21,364 bases of DNA from a virus: positions 1 through 21,364 of IMG/VR virus record IMGVR_UViG_3300044678_001569, one strand, 5' to 3'. Of the stretch, positions 20,880 through 21,364 are shown piece by piece (within the stretch, counting starts at the first letter, position 1; every line of letters begins with the position of its first letter). The position numbers were made by a program, and so were the translations under genes. The notes beneath the pieces were generated by a model, which did no database searches, had not been told where the DNA came from, and was given only the letters and a program-made list of their open reading frames with translations.

Positions 20880-21325
20880 CGCTGCCGTCTCATCCTCGCT
20901 TGTGCTGTTTCTTGTGTTACGTTGACTCGTGATCTTGATGCTGGAGTCAACCCAAATTGACACAGATACTTGTGCATTTCTGCCGAGCAACGTAGTGCAA
21001 TTTTCGATGATGGGTTTTCATACGAGCCATGCTCCGAACTCAGAACGGCCCCCTCTCTTGCCACTGCCCGCAATGCGTCTCGCCATGTTCCATAAAGCAC
21101 ACAATACTGCTCCATCGCGGCACGGTCTGGAAGAGTCATTACCTTCATTGATTTGATTTCCTCCATGATTCGAATCCACTCCTTTCTGGCATCGCCTTTC
21201 ATCCATGCTGGACAGTCCGGAGTTTCTGCAGGCACTTGCGGCTCTGCCTTGTTTCGCCGTTGCGGATTCTTGGCAAAGTCGCCGTGAAGAATTTTGAGGG
21301 CGGTCGGTTTCGGCTGTCTGGCCAT
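20876..21325 (-). CDS. terS: Terminase small subunit, P27 family
   Basis: 149 residues. The N-terminus ARQPKPTALKILHGDFAKNP, then EPQVPAETPDCPAWM, KEWIRIMEEI, LPDRAAMEQYCVLYGTW and the closing LCQFGLTPASRSRV are the P27 small-terminase pattern (LK...G, CP.WL, L...D...L..YC, and FGLTPSSR). It recognises phage DNA and hands it to the large subunit. This is the first visible gene of the late operon. The 39 bases upstream show no clear promoter; they hold A/T-rich sequence with an AATTTCAAAAATTTT near-palindrome. Confidence 0.9.
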   Translation of the reverse strand: MARQPKPTALKILHGDFAKNPQRRNKAEPQVPAETPDCPAWMKGDARKEWIRIMEEIKSMKVMTLPDRAAMEQYCVLYGTWRDALRAVAREGAVLSSEHGSYENPSSKIALRCSAEMHKYLCQFGLTPASRSRVNVTQETAQARMRRQR

Positions 21326-21364
21326 TCTACAATTTCAAAAATTTTGTGGAAAAATGCGTGCGAG

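Noticed and set aside
1-21364. CRISPR array, insertion sequence or transposon
   Set aside because: No regularly spaced repeats and no transposase-like protein seen. The inverted repeats present are short and fit terminators or operators.

Overview
This window looks like the central part of a temperate tailed-phage genome (Caudoviricetes, siphovirus-type, HK97-like head). The terminase, HK97-type portal, ClpP-like prohead protease, HK97-fold capsid, head-tail connectors, tail tube, frameshifted tail chaperone and tape measure occur in their usual order, and there is an integrase and a small repressor. The host cannot be read directly. A CsrA homologue, Ser-Gly repeat linkers and Cys-rich tail proteins, and the general protein style remind me of phages of Planctomycetes. 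That is recognition from memory, not a search result.

Layout: everything except the integrase is on the minus strand, so transcription runs from right to left. Positions 21325 to 14901 hold the packaging and head genes (TerS, TerL, portal, an unknown protein, ClpP-like protease, major capsid). Positions 14821 to 11884 hold a capsid-associated protein, a 57-residue small protein, the connector proteins, the tail terminator and the tail tube. Positions 11871 to 9238 hold an unknown acidic protein, the G and GT tail chaperones made by a -1 frameshift on A AAA AAC, and the tape measure. Positions 9241 to 5086 hold distal tail-region proteins, a 44-residue membrane peptide and a double glycosyltransferase. 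Almost every junction is a 1-4 base stop/start overlap (ATGA, GTGA, TGATG, TAATG), so the late genes form a translationally coupled operon.

The integrase (4155-5021, plus strand) converges on the tail operon. It is followed leftwards by a control region: a tRNA-Leu(CAG) with its own terminator, then an 82-residue XRE repressor with a consensus promoter and a probable leaderless mRNA, then a second consensus promoter for the early operon. Near-identical palindromes sit between the -35 and -10 boxes of both promoters. I read this as a repressor that controls itself and the early operon from the same strand.

The early operon then encodes a GIY-YIG protein, an unknown protein, a 27-residue membrane peptide, CsrA, a DUF1064 nuclease, a Sak4-like ATPase, a DUF669 ssDNA-binding-type protein and an HD phosphohydrolase, and continues off the left edge. 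This order (tail genes, int, attachment region, immunity, early recombination) is lambda-like and is not interrupted at int. That suggests the sequence is in the phage arrangement rather than cut at an attachment site here. No endolysin, polymerase or helicase is in the window.
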